Shown here in pieces: positions 26,808-35,032 of a stretch of 64,000 bases of DNA. The DNA comes from Natranaeroarchaeum sulfidigenes (GTDB lineage Archaea; Halobacteriota; Halobacteria; Halobacteriales; Natronoarchaeaceae), in assembly GCF_017094485.1 (NCBI RefSeq), contig NZ_CP064786.1, positions 868,001 through 932,000 on the forward strand, read 5' to 3'. A program made the position numbers and the translations under genes. How positions within the stretch are numbered: the first letter of the stretch is position 1; each line of letters opens with the position of its first letter. The notes below the pieces were generated by a model. That model did no database searches, was not told the origin of the DNA, and was given only the letters and a program-made list of their open reading frames with translations.

Positions 26808-27227
26808 CTATCGAACGACCGTCACTGGCACGGGCGAGCGCCGCACGACAGTTTCGGCGACGCTGCCGAGCAGGACACGCGAGACGCCCGAGCGTCCCCG
26901 GCTGCCGATCACGATCAGGTCGACATCGTGTTCCTCGGCGGCGTCGACGATTCCCGTTGCCGGTTTCCCGATAATCGTCTCAGTCGTGAGCTCGCGGTCG
27001 TGTTCTGCCGCAACCTCTTCGGCGTTGTTCAGAAGGCCCTCCGCTCGCTGTTCCTGCCCTGTTCTGATCTCCTGGTAGTCGATGTAGTGTTCGCCGTACA
27101 TCCCCGCGAGGATGTCGATGACGTGGACTGCGATCAACTCGGCCTCCGGATGCTCGACGATTGCGTGTTCGAGCGCTGCCGTGGATTGTTCGGAGCCGTC
27201 GACCGCGACGAGGACGCGTGATGCCAT
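26808..27227 (-). CDS. Universal stress protein (UspA family)
   Basis: 139 residues. Starts RVLVAVDGSEQSTAAL (strand one and the Asp of the ATP site) and ends with GSRGRSGVSRVLLGSVAETVVRRSPVPVTVV, the nucleotide-binding G-2x-G-9x-G-S/T signature (spans about residues 103-133). ATP-binding Usp type. Haloarchaea carry many paralogs and the specific role is unknown. It is the last ordinary gene before the decayed urea locus. Confidence 0.92.
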   Translation of the reverse strand: MASRVLVAVDGSEQSTAALEHAIVEHPEAELIAVHVIDILAGMYGEHYIDYQEIRTGQEQRAEGLLNNAEEVAAEHDRELTTETIIGKPATGIVDAAEEHDVDLIVIGSRGRSGVSRVLLGSVAETVVRRSPVPVTVVR

Positions 27228-27279
27228 ACTGGTACTCCGACGTGATACGCCAAAAAGTGTACTGGTGGTTCCGAACGTA

Positions 27280-27606
27280 TCAGACTGCGAGATGGTCCGC
27301 CAGATGCTCCCTGTCGTCGAGTTCGGACCCGTCCAGTTCGTCTACAATCTGCCCTTTGTCCATCGCGTAACACCGCTCGGCAAGATTCTGGACGACCGAG
27401 AGGATCTGTTCGACAAAGAGGATCGTCGTTCCCAGATCCTCATTGATCCGTCCGAGGTCCTCGGTGATCGACTGTACGATCGAGGGCTGGACACCCTCTG
27501 ACGGTTCGTCGACGAGCAGGAGATCGGGATCGCCGACCAGCGCGCGACCGATCGCCAGCATCTGCTGTTGGCCCCCGCTCATCGTTCCAGCGTCCTGATC
27601 GCCGCG
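27280..27606 (-). pseudogene. urtE: 3' stub of urea ABC transporter ATPase UrtE
   Basis: The last about 108 codons of a branched-chain-amino-acid/urea-type ABC ATPase: signature TMSGGQQQMLAIGRAL, Walker B LLLVDEPSEGVQPSIV, and the switch region ILFVEQ, ending in an acidic tail. 'DEP-EG-QPSI' is the UrtE form rather than LivF. Walker A and the whole N-terminal half are missing; upstream the frame reads into unrelated sequence that is really the opposite-strand ureF stub. The break is at about 27592-27606. The remnant cannot make a working ATPase. Confidence 0.8.
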
Positions 27607-27876
27607 GTCGCCCAGCACGAGGGGCTCACACACGAACAAGCGTGTCTCGTTCACGGCTACTCCTTCATCACGGATCTGCTCGGCGCTGCCCAGCGGCTCG
27701 GGCGGCTCAGCCACACCGAAATCCAGCGCGTCCTCGACGAATTACGGCCGATAATAGGTGAGGTCGTCGAGGAGTACCGGGACCAGCCGCTCGATGCCAT
27801 GTGGTCCTTTGCACCGACTACCGAGCTGATGGGGATGGGTCACGAACGCGCGGACAGACGGCTGTTCATGTCATAG
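27592..27876 (+). pseudogene. ureF: 3' stub of urease accessory protein UreF
   Basis: The last about 94 codons of UreF. Recognisable: VAQHEGLTHEQACLVHGYSF, TDLLGAAQRLGRL (the conserved helix), HTEIQRVLDELRPII, and the end HERADRRLFMS, which matches the UreF C-terminal 'RHExxxxRLFxS'. About the first 60% of the protein is absent. UreF works with UreD/UreG to load nickel into urease. No other urease gene is in the window. The stub starts exactly where the urtE stub on the other strand breaks off, indicating one deletion joint. Confidence 0.8.
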
Positions 27877-27923
27877 CAACTATCCAGAGACGTGGCTGTC
27901 GCTCACAGCAGTTTGAAACAGGA

Positions 27924-27959
27924 AAGCGGCACGCGCGTAAAAAGCGCGGCGTGCCGCTT
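27924..27959. repeat. 11-bp perfect inverted repeat, 3' of the ureF stub
   Basis: AAGCGGCACGC (27924-27934) and GCGTGCCGCTT (27949-27959) with a 14-base loop that contains GCGTAAAAAGCGC. It lies 47 bp after the ureF stop. It may be the original terminator hairpin of the lost urease operon, or part of a mobile-element remnant. Confidence 0.45.
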
Positions 27960-27981
27960 GCCGCCCTGAATTGGTCCCCGC

Positions 27982-28012
27982 TGACGCTTCGGCCCTCCAA
28001 AGCGAAGCGTCA
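27982..28012. repeat. 10-bp perfect inverted repeat
   Basis: TGACGCTTCG (27982-27991) and CGAAGCGTCA (28003-28012), separated by 11 bases, 22 bp beyond the previous inverted repeat. Two adjacent strong hairpins without a gene are unusual in this window. No target-site duplication or transposase is visible nearby. Confidence 0.45.
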
Positions 28013-28098
28013 CGTAGACGAAATCGCTGACGCAACATAAATGTACCGACACGGGGCAAACCAGCCGCTACCAATCGCCCGGGTCCCGCAACCAATCT

Positions 28099-28245
28099 TC
28101 ACATATGTTCCTCTTCGAGTACCCAGCCCAGCGCGCGCTTGTAGTGGCTGAATAGCTGTCTGACTCCTTCGTGACGCATCTCCTCGCTGTCAAGCTGTTC
28201 CTGAAGGTACTCGTACTGCTCCCGGATTTCGGATTCCTCACGCAT
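28099..28245 (-). CDS. 48-residue acidic small protein
   Basis: Complete frame MREESEIREQYEYLQEQLD... ending GWVLEEEHM. It is Glu-rich with haloarchaeal-style acidity and a heptad-like helical pattern (IREQYEYLQEQL), with Trp41 near the end, so a small coiled-coil or helical hairpin is likely. It lies between the decayed urea locus and the methyltransferase, divergent from the latter. No family recognised. The strong amino-acid bias makes it more credible than a random frame. Confidence 0.5.
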   Translation of the reverse strand: MREESEIREQYEYLQEQLDSEEMRHEGVRQLFSHYKRALGWVLEEEHM

Positions 28246-28348
28246 ACAGTTCGGTACTGGCGGCAGCGCCAAGAATCCGGTGACGGTCAGCGATCCCAGC
28301 GATTAAGCCGCTGGTAGCTAAAGGAGCGATCAGACGGACGAAAAACTC

Positions 28349-30550
28349 GTGCGGAACCAGACTCACGCTGACCGGCTTTCCGACCGATTCGAGCGCGGTA
28401 GCACAGCCTATCGACAGTACACAGGGCGCACCAGAGAAGCGCTCGACAACGATCCGACCGTAACCACTGCGTTCGAGATGTGGCAGTCGTTCCTCAGGGA
28501 GAGTCACGGCGACGTCTTCGGTGACCTCCCAGACGGCATCTCGGTGGAGTCGGCGTTTGCGGACGCCCTCTACTACGATTTTCTCGTCGAGCGACTACTC
28601 GCTCATGTCGAGGCGACGGTCGGCGTTACCGTGATGAACCGCGAACCAGGCTCGAATACAGGGGCGTTCGATGTCGACCTCGCCGCCGTTCACAACACGA
28701 TTGTCGGAGCCGACCTCCGACGCGTCGATGATACGATCGAATCTCTCGACATCACGGCGCTCGATGAGAGCATCCTCCATAACCTGTTCGAGTCGGTCGT
28801 CAGCCAGCAGGTCAGGCTCTCGCTCGGCGAGTACTACACGCCGCGGGGCATCGCCGATCTGGCGGTCGAAACCCTGTCTGTCGACGACTTCGCGGCGGAG
28901 ACGGTTCTGGATCCGGGCTGTGGCTCCGGCGTCTTTTGCGCGGCAGTTATCGAACACAAGCGGGCGAGCTACGCGGCGGCCGAGGACGCCCCGGCGCCCG
29001 CCCAGCAGGTCGAGGCAATCACGAACTCCGTGTTCGGTATCGACCTCAACCCGATTGCGGTCCGGAGCGCACGGCTCGCCTATCTGCTCGCGCTTTCCCC
29101 TCTACTCGACGATGCAGCGATCGATGCCGTCGAGATCCCGGTGTTCCTTACCGACGCACTCGGGCTCACGCGCTCGGACAGTCTCCAGTACGGCGGTACC
29201 AGGGTAGCATCAACCGTCGACCATCTCGTCGGCAACCCGCCGTGGCTTACCTGGAGTGCGCTCCCCGATCGGGTCAGAGCGGCATGGCGTGACGGCCCGG
29301 CGGACCGACTCGATCTCGTCACCCACCACGGTGCGGACGCAAAACTCGGCCACGCGAACGACGACATATCAGTCCCGTTCGTGCTCGCCTGTCTCGACAG
29401 GTACGCTCCAGACGACGCGGCGTTCGTGCTCAAACGCGGAATTACGAAGGGCCCAGCCGGTCGCAGACTGCGCGAACAGCGCCTGAACGACTCTCCGCTT
29501 GCCGTCGAACACGTCCACGATTTTACGGACCTGCGACCGTTCGGGGACGCGCGCGCCGGTGCGGCGATCTACTCGTTTTCCGTCGACCGGGAGCCATGTA
29601 GGCCAGTTCCGGTTACCGCCTGGTCACGGGGATCGGCGTCGCCCGCGTTCACGAGCGCCGAACGATTGACCCAGACGCTCGAACGCGAGGAGACAGGCTT
29701 CGTGCCGGTCGACGAGGAGGACCCTGCTTCCTCGTGGCTTCGACGCGACGCCGAGCGACGGGCACTCGGTGAGTGTTCCCACGAGATCCGCCACGGCGTC
29801 AAGGACGACGCCCGGGACGTCTTCGAAATCGAGCCAGAGCGCGTAACCGACCTCGAACCCGACAGGGTCTTTCCGTATCTCAAATCACGCCACGTCGTCA
29901 AGTTCGGCCTGTTCGGCCACGATTATCGGCTCGTCCCGGTCGACGTCGCAAACGAGGACAACGAGGCATGGCTTCGCGAGGCGTGTCCGCGAACCTACGC
30001 GTATCTCGACGACAACCGGGAGGCGCTTGAGGCCCGCTCGTCGTCGTGGCTCGACAACGGCACCTTCTACAACGTCTTCGGTCTCGGCGAGTACACCTGG
30101 GCCGAATACAAAGTCGTCTGGTGTCGGCTCGGCTACAAACCCCACTTCGTCGTCGTCTCGACGGTCGATGATGAGCGGCTTGGCAAGAAACCGGTCGTTC
30201 CCGGCGATCACTGCATGTTCATCGGTACGGACGACGAACGCGAGGCTCACGTTCTCTGTGCCCTGTTGAACTCCTCGATCTACCAGCGCACGCTCGATGA
30301 CGTCTCCTCGGGCGGCAAGGCGAGCCTTTCGAAATCAGTCGTCTCGCGGCTCGAACTCCCAGCGATCGAGGACGTCGACGAGGGGGTTGCCACACGACTG
30401 GCCGATCTCTCGCGGGCCGCCCACGGGATCGTGCCCGAACATACCGACGTGAGCAAGCGGGCGTACAATCGGACGACGATCGAGGAACTGGAGCCGGTCC
30501 GGGCCGAGATCGACGCGCTCGTCGAGGAGCTGCTCGCACGACGGGAGTGA
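28349..30550 (+). CDS. Solitary N6-adenine DNA methyltransferase, Eco57I-like
   Basis: 733 residues from a GTG start. Motif X/helix QVRLSLGEYYTPRGIADL (about 152-169), SAM-binding motif I LDPGCGSGVF (about 189), FGIDLNPIA (motif II) at about 230, and catalytic motif IV VGNPPW (about 294), the N6-adenine NPPW form. The C-terminal 300 residues (FPYLKSRHVVKFG, ALLNSSIYQ, LSKSVVSRLELP) resemble target-recognition domains of type IIG/BREX PglX enzymes. I see no PD-(D/E)xK nuclease motif in the 110-residue N-terminus, and no nuclease gene adjacent, so it may be an orphan methylase. Target sequence unknown. Confidence 0.85.
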   Translation: MRNQTHADRLSDRFERGSTAYRQYTGRTREALDNDPTVTTAFEMWQSFLRESHGDVFGDLPDGISVESAFADALYYDFLVERLLAHVEATVGVTVMNREPGSNTGAFDVDLAAVHNTIVGADLRRVDDTIESLDITALDESILHNLFESVVSQQVRLSLGEYYTPRGIADLAVETLSVDDFAAETVLDPGCGSGVFCAAVIEHKRASYAAAEDAPAPAQQVEAITNSVFGIDLNPIAVRSARLAYLLALSPLLDDAAIDAVEIPVFLTDALGLTRSDSLQYGGTRVASTVDHLVGNPPWLTWSALPDRVRAAWRDGPADRLDLVTHHGADAKLGHANDDISVPFVLACLDRYAPDDAAFVLKRGITKGPAGRRLREQRLNDSPLAVEHVHDFTDLRPFGDARAGAAIYSFSVDREPCRPVPVTAWSRGSASPAFTSAERLTQTLEREETGFVPVDEEDPASSWLRRDAERRALGECSHEIRHGVKDDARDVFEIEPERVTDLEPDRVFPYLKSRHVVKFGLFGHDYRLVPVDVANEDNEAWLREACPRTYAYLDDNREALEARSSSWLDNGTFYNVFGLGEYTWAEYKVVWCRLGYKPHFVVVSTVDDERLGKKPVVPGDHCMFIGTDDEREAHVLCALLNSSIYQRTLDDVSSGGKASLSKSVVSRLELPAIEDVDEGVATRLADLSRAAHGIVPEHTDVSKRAYNRTTIEELEPVRAEIDALVEELLARRE

Positions 30551-30701
30551 CGAGCGCCCGTCAGTCCGGAAGCCCCTCGTCGCCTCGCCCATCGGACCAC
30601 CGGGAACAGCCCCGCACAGCACCAGACCTGCCCTTCCCCGTTGGCGCGTCACAGGGGCGCGCCAGGCCACCCGGCGGTTGCGGTGCTGTGCTGGCACGGG
30701 G

Positions 30702-30773
30702 CTGAAGGCGTATGCTGAACCAGTACTAAAGGCGTATGCTGAGACAGTGCTGAAGGCGTGTGCTGGCACGGCG
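30702..30773. repeat. 24-bp tandem repeat, three copies
   Basis: Units start CTGAAGGCGTATGCTGA (30702), CTAAAGGCGTATGCTGA (30726) and CTGAAGGCGTGTGCTGG (30750); copies one and two differ at about four positions. A weaker partial copy ending GTGCTGGCACGGG precedes them. The 24-bp period equals 8 codons (LKAYAEPV/LKAYAETV in one frame), but no credible gene contains it. Confidence 0.7.
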
Positions 30774-30958
30774 CTTGGCCGTGCCGGCACCGCGCGAGGG
30801 GGCGTCGACCGGCGGGAGACGCCCGGTTGGGGAGGACGAGGTGCTGTGGGTGGACTGAAAGGGGCCGTCACGGTCGAGCGGGCGGGGGCTTTCGTGGACG
30901 TCACTGTTGCCTGAGTCGGTCGACCGGGTCCGTGGCGTAGCCTCCTGCTCGATCTTTT

Positions 30959-30982
30959 TGTGATATTGTGAACAATGTCACA
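30959..30982. promoter_or_regulatory. 24-bp interrupted palindrome, candidate operator
   Basis: TGTGA-T-ATTGT-GA-ACAAT-G-TCACA: 20 of 24 positions match its reverse complement. It sits 96 bp upstream of the ATG at 31079, just after a T-run (30955-30959). A two-fold symmetric regulator site is the simplest reading. It shares ATATTGTG with the palindrome at 1246-1257. Confidence 0.4.
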
Positions 30983-31078
30983 CCCCACAGACACCGCTGG
31001 AACCGCTGGTTCGCGAGCAGCCAACGAAGCCGTCCCCGAGGGAGTGGGTATTTCACTCACCCGGCGTTACACTCGCCT

Positions 31079-31801
31079 ATGGAGATCCGCGGCCAGCGGG
31101 AGTGCAAGGAGTGTGGGACACGGTGGTCCTACTACGAGACCGGGACCGTCTCGTGTCCCGAGTGTGACAGCGTCAAGAGCGTCGGTATCGACGAGGAACG
31201 GAAACGACACACGGCCTCGCCCGCGACGCTAAACCTCACCAGCGTTCGAAACATGATCGACGACGAGTCCCGCGAGGACATCGCCGCGGCGGCAGTCGAG
31301 GAGTGCCGCGACTATATCCGCAGCCACGGCTTTATCGATGCGGGAGAGCTTCAGCCCCTCGATGACGTCTACCTCGCCGCCCACGAACTACGAGGAGTGG
31401 CTGACGTTTTCGGGCGGTCACTCGATCCCACGGAGGACGAAGAGCTCTACTATCTCTCCTTGCTCCGGGGGGCCGACCACGGCGAACGCCCCGATACCGA
31501 GAGCGTCCCCGCCTCGATCCGCGAGGCGCGCGGGCTGGCCTACGCCAACGCCGTCGACGAGTATCGGGCAGAGCTGAAGACATATCTCGACGATCAGCCC
31601 CGAACGGATCACGAGGCCCTCGCCACGCTGCAGTCGCTTACGGAGCACGTCAAGCGGGTTCGCGCGCTGCAGGGTGACGTCGACCCGAAGACCGCAGAAC
31701 GGCTTGTGAAGGCGGCCCGTGCACTCGGCGAGTACCTGCGTTGGGACGACGAGGATGCCCTCGTCCGGTGTCAGGAGCGACTGGATCGGCTGTCGGCCTG
31801 A
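31079..31801 (+). CDS. Zinc-ribbon haloarchaeal protein (DUF7117-like)
   Basis: 240 residues starting MEIRGQRECKECGTRWSYY. The N-terminal ribbon has CKEC at 9-12 and CPEC at about 25-28, followed by an alpha-helical body (EDIAAAAVEECRDYIRSHGF, ...LLRGADHGERPD, LQSLTEHVKRVRALQGD). The family is conserved in haloarchaea with no known role; the TFIIB-like ribbon suggests nucleic acid or protein binding. The upstream in-frame extension to 30968 is rejected because it is not acidic and crosses the palindrome. Confidence 0.85.
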   Translation: MEIRGQRECKECGTRWSYYETGTVSCPECDSVKSVGIDEERKRHTASPATLNLTSVRNMIDDESREDIAAAAVEECRDYIRSHGFIDAGELQPLDDVYLAAHELRGVADVFGRSLDPTEDEELYYLSLLRGADHGERPDTESVPASIREARGLAYANAVDEYRAELKTYLDDQPRTDHEALATLQSLTEHVKRVRALQGDVDPKTAERLVKAARALGEYLRWDDEDALVRCQERLDRLSA

Positions 31802-31885
31802 CACGCCCACCATCCACAGACACTATACCGGAAAACCGGCCGACATCGCTGGATATCATACTGTTAAGACCCCCGAGTGGTAGCC

Positions 31886-33064
31886 ATGCGTATGGAGACG
31901 GACACCGGATCACCGCCACGTGCGGTGATCGTCGGCGCGGGCATCGTCGGCTGTGCTGCCGCACGAACCCTCGCCCAGTCACACGACGTTACCGTTCTCG
32001 AAGCGGAGTCGATCGCCGGTGGCGCGACTGGCCGCGCTGCGGGACTGATCACCGTGCGCACCGCGTACGCGGACCGCCCGGCAGTCGGCCGATACGCGTT
32101 CGACGCGTTCAGCGACTACGACGGAACCCACGGCGTATCGTTCCACGACACACCGAGTTACGAGCTACGGCGCGAGTCCGGGGACGAAGGACTGGACATT
32201 GATCGGGCCGCAGCGCACTATCGCGAAGCCGGAATTCCGATCGAACGGCTGCGCCACGATGACATCCGGACGGAGCTACCCGGAATCGACGCATCCGACA
32301 TCGAACACGGACTCAGGATCGGCGAAACTGGCTGGATCGACCCGCACGCGCTCTCCATGGCATACAGGCAGGACGCCGAAGCGGCGGGCGTCGAGTTCCG
32401 GACGAACACGCCAGTCACCGACCTGCGCGTCGAACGACAGGAGGGCGAACAAAGGATTGTCGGCGTCGATACCCCCGACGACACCGTCGAGGCCGAGACG
32501 GTCGTTCTCGCAACCGGATGGAGAACGCCCGAGCTACTTCCGGCGGACGTCGATCTCCCGCTCCGTTCGTACCGCACGCAGTGCGTCGTGGTCGAGTTTC
32601 CCGACGAACGCTCGTTCCCGATGGGATGGGTCCCGTCCGCGGACAGCTATTTCCGACCCACCGAGACGCCGGGACAGCTACTCGTCGGTGGTGGCTCAGC
32701 GCACGAGGACGAGCCCGAGACGGCCAGTCGGACTGCGGACGCGTCGTTCCGTCGCACCGCTGCGGAACTCGTCGAGGACCTGTTCGTCGACGGCGGGCAA
32801 GCACGGCTGATCGATGACTGGGCTGGTGTCGACGCGACGACGCCTGATGGCTTCCCGATTATCGATACCCCCGCGGATGGCCCGGCGGGGCTCGTACTGG
32901 CGACGGGGCTTCACGGGCGCGGGATCATGACCGCACCGGTGATCGGCCCGGTGGTCGCGTCGCTGGTAACCGACGAGGACGCACCAGTGCCGACCGATCG
33001 GTTTCGACTCGACCGGTTCGACGACCCGGACGAGGAGTTCGAGTTCGTCAACGTGAGCGCCTGA
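31886..33064 (+). CDS. FAD-dependent amino-acid oxidase-like protein (DAO family)
   Basis: 392 residues from ATG MRMETDTG. Dinucleotide-binding VIVGAGIVGCAAARTL at about 15-30, then EAESIAGGATGRAAGL, and a C-terminal ATGLHGRGIMTAPVIG that closes the FAD site. This is the DAO fold shared by glycine oxidase, sarcosine oxidase and dimethylglycine dehydrogenase. No GcvT domain is fused and no hydrogen-cyanide-synthase partner is adjacent, so the substrate (a secondary or D-amino acid) is open. It ends 2 bp before the pentapeptide-repeat gene. Confidence 0.85.
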   Translation: MRMETDTGSPPRAVIVGAGIVGCAAARTLAQSHDVTVLEAESIAGGATGRAAGLITVRTAYADRPAVGRYAFDAFSDYDGTHGVSFHDTPSYELRRESGDEGLDIDRAAAHYREAGIPIERLRHDDIRTELPGIDASDIEHGLRIGETGWIDPHALSMAYRQDAEAAGVEFRTNTPVTDLRVERQEGEQRIVGVDTPDDTVEAETVVLATGWRTPELLPADVDLPLRSYRTQCVVVEFPDERSFPMGWVPSADSYFRPTETPGQLLVGGGSAHEDEPETASRTADASFRRTAAELVEDLFVDGGQARLIDDWAGVDATTPDGFPIIDTPADGPAGLVLATGLHGRGIMTAPVIGPVVASLVTDEDAPVPTDRFRLDRFDDPDEEFEFVNVSA

Positions 33065-33066
33065 TC

Positions 33067-34983
33067 ATGACCGGTGTCCATCCGACCGCGATACCGCCGG
33101 GCGACGCCGACGGATCCTGTTCGTACCGGATCGAGGCGGACGTGTGGGCCGACCAGTACGATCGGGAACCACGACACGGTGACTGGGACTGTCCCCGGGA
33201 CGCGTGCGAGGGGTTCGACCGCTGTGTGTTCCATCTCACGGCACCCGAACGCGACGAAGCGGGGGTCACAGACGATACGCTCCAGACGTCTCTCCTTGCC
33301 GCGCTCGACGAGTCAGGAGCAGCACCGAAACAACTGATCGGCGCGAACTTGCCGGAACTCGACCTCTCACACGTCCTGCTCGACGCACCCGACAACTATC
33401 CGGTCGAACTCTCTCACGCCACGATCGACGGTGAGCTCGCGATCGACGACGCCGCGATTCGCCAGCCCGTCTACTTCGATCACTGCGAGATCGGTAGTCT
33501 TCGGATCGGTGCCAGCGATCTTCGGGGCGTGCTCACCTTCGACCATAGCGAGATTGCGGGCGAGACCGTGCTACGCGACCAGTACGACCGGTCGATCTAC
33601 TTCCGTGACGTAACCTTTCACGACGAGTTCACGGTGAAACCGGTCGTCTTCCACCGCATGGCTCGGTTCTCCGACAGCGAGTTTCACGCGCGGGCCTCGT
33701 TCTACGCGGATTTCAACGACGAGCCACATTTCAACCGCTGTGAGTTTCACGACGATGTCGACTTTTTCGTCGACATCAACGCCGACTCGTACTTCGACGA
33801 CGCCACCTTCGAGGGACGGTTCGACCTGTACGCCGCGGTCAACGGTACCCTCCGAATACGGAACGCCGAGTTCTTCGGTCCTGCTACACTCTACGCCCGG
33901 TACCGGTCGGACGCCTTCTTCAACGGGTCGACCTTTCACGACCGTGTCGGGTTCGAGAAGCCGGGATCAGACGTCGGCGCGGCCCGCTTTTACGAGTACA
34001 CGGACTTCGGCGGTGTCACCGTCGAGGGACGGGCGGACTTCTCGACCGTCGAGTTCCACGGTAGCGTTGATTTTTCGGGCTGTACCTTCGACGGCCCCGT
34101 CACGTTCGACGAGTGCCGGTTCGAGAAACGCGTCGAGTTAACCGACGTCCACTGCCGGACGCCGCCGACGTTCAGAAACGCCACGTTCACCGGTTCACCC
34201 CGACTCAGTCTGGAGGCAGAACAACCGGGACTCGTCGACTGTACAGGAGCGACGATGACCGGCGGCCTTATCGAGACCGAGGCGGACGACGACCTGCGCT
34301 ATGACTTCACCGACGGATCGCTCGGCTGTGTCGACCTCGATACGGGCGACGAGCGCGACCCGCTCGACCGCTATCGGTTCTACCGAACCGACTTCGACGG
34401 CTTCGATTTCTCGGCACACAGGAGCGAACTCGACCGGAACGACTGGCACGTCCACGAGCTCGACGCCGATGGCCTCGACACGACGGCTGACCTCGACGTC
34501 GAGGGGCTCGAAGTGACGTACAACAAGGCCAGAAACGGCGCGAACGAGACCGACGAGGACGAGGCCGCCGCGGAGTTCTTCCTCAGAGAAATGAAGTACA
34601 AGAAGCGTCGCCACGCCGAGAACGCGCTCGCAGCCGATGCGGGCGTCGTCGCCAGACTCCGAGCAGCCGGACGCCTGGTCTCGAACGCGACCCTCGATCT
34701 CACCTGTGGCTACGGGGAGAAACCGTGGCGAGTGTTCGCCGCTTCGGCTGCAACCGTCCTGCTCTTTGCCCTCGTCTTCGCCGGGATCGGGGTCGACGCG
34801 ATGGACGAAGCCTCCTCGCTGGGCTATCTGACGCTGAGTCTGGAGACGTTCGTGGCGCTCGTGCTCGGGACGCCGACCATCGACGACCCGCTCGTGAACC
34901 TGCTCACGTCGGTCGAGGCGTTCCTCGGCGCGTTCTTCATCGGCCTCTTTGTCTTCACGCTGACGCGGTCGATCAGGCGGTGA
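33067..34983 (+). CDS. Pentapeptide-repeat protein with a C-terminal channel-like membrane domain
   Basis: 638 residues. An N-terminal Cys-containing segment (CSYRIEAD, CPRDACEGFDRCVFH, about 16-60) is followed by a long right-handed beta-helix of degenerate pentapeptide repeats (about 95-440), many with aromatic centres such as FRDVTF, FSDSEF, FNRCEF, FDDATF, FSGCTF. Then a charged helical linker (KARNGANETDEDEAAAEFFLREMKYKKRRHAE, about 495-525) leads to two transmembrane helices (about 557-580 and 615-635) separated by a pore-like loop. The loop reads VLGTPTIDDP where K+ channels have TVGYGD. Family role unknown; a sensor or gated pore is possible. Confidence 0.8.
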   Translation: MTGVHPTAIPPGDADGSCSYRIEADVWADQYDREPRHGDWDCPRDACEGFDRCVFHLTAPERDEAGVTDDTLQTSLLAALDESGAAPKQLIGANLPELDLSHVLLDAPDNYPVELSHATIDGELAIDDAAIRQPVYFDHCEIGSLRIGASDLRGVLTFDHSEIAGETVLRDQYDRSIYFRDVTFHDEFTVKPVVFHRMARFSDSEFHARASFYADFNDEPHFNRCEFHDDVDFFVDINADSYFDDATFEGRFDLYAAVNGTLRIRNAEFFGPATLYARYRSDAFFNGSTFHDRVGFEKPGSDVGAARFYEYTDFGGVTVEGRADFSTVEFHGSVDFSGCTFDGPVTFDECRFEKRVELTDVHCRTPPTFRNATFTGSPRLSLEAEQPGLVDCTGATMTGGLIETEADDDLRYDFTDGSLGCVDLDTGDERDPLDRYRFYRTDFDGFDFSAHRSELDRNDWHVHELDADGLDTTADLDVEGLEVTYNKARNGANETDEDEAAAEFFLREMKYKKRRHAENALAADAGVVARLRAAGRLVSNATLDLTCGYGEKPWRVFAASAATVLLFALVFAGIGVDAMDEASSLGYLTLSLETFVALVLGTPTIDDPLVNLLTSVEAFLGAFFIGLFVFTLTRSIRR

Positions 34984-35032
34984 GACCTCCTTGGGACAAC
35001 ACCCATTTACACGCACGTACTCTGTCTAATTG

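Larger units (their letters stand above)
30551..31078. other. Gene-free GC-rich stretch with tandem repeat and palindrome
   Basis: 528 bases between the methyltransferase and the next gene. The reading frames here (for example 30678-30914 plus, or the long minus frame) lack haloarchaeal acidic composition and I do not accept them. It holds a 24-bp tandem repeat (30702-30773) and a 24-bp palindrome (30959-30982), both listed. Confidence 0.6.

Noticed and set aside
27280-27714. Full 144-codon frame as an intact ABC ATPase
   Set aside because: Walker A is missing, and the first about 36 codons are the antisense of the ureF stub, so it is a broken gene.
30678-30914. 78-codon plus-strand frame containing the 24-bp repeat
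   Set aside because: Gly/Ala/Arg-rich with no acidic bias and no promoter or conserved motif; the repeat alone explains the frame.
30335-31060. 241-codon minus-strand frame over the repeat region
   Set aside because: Pro/Arg/Ser-rich, not haloarchaeal in composition, and overlaps the end of the methyltransferase.
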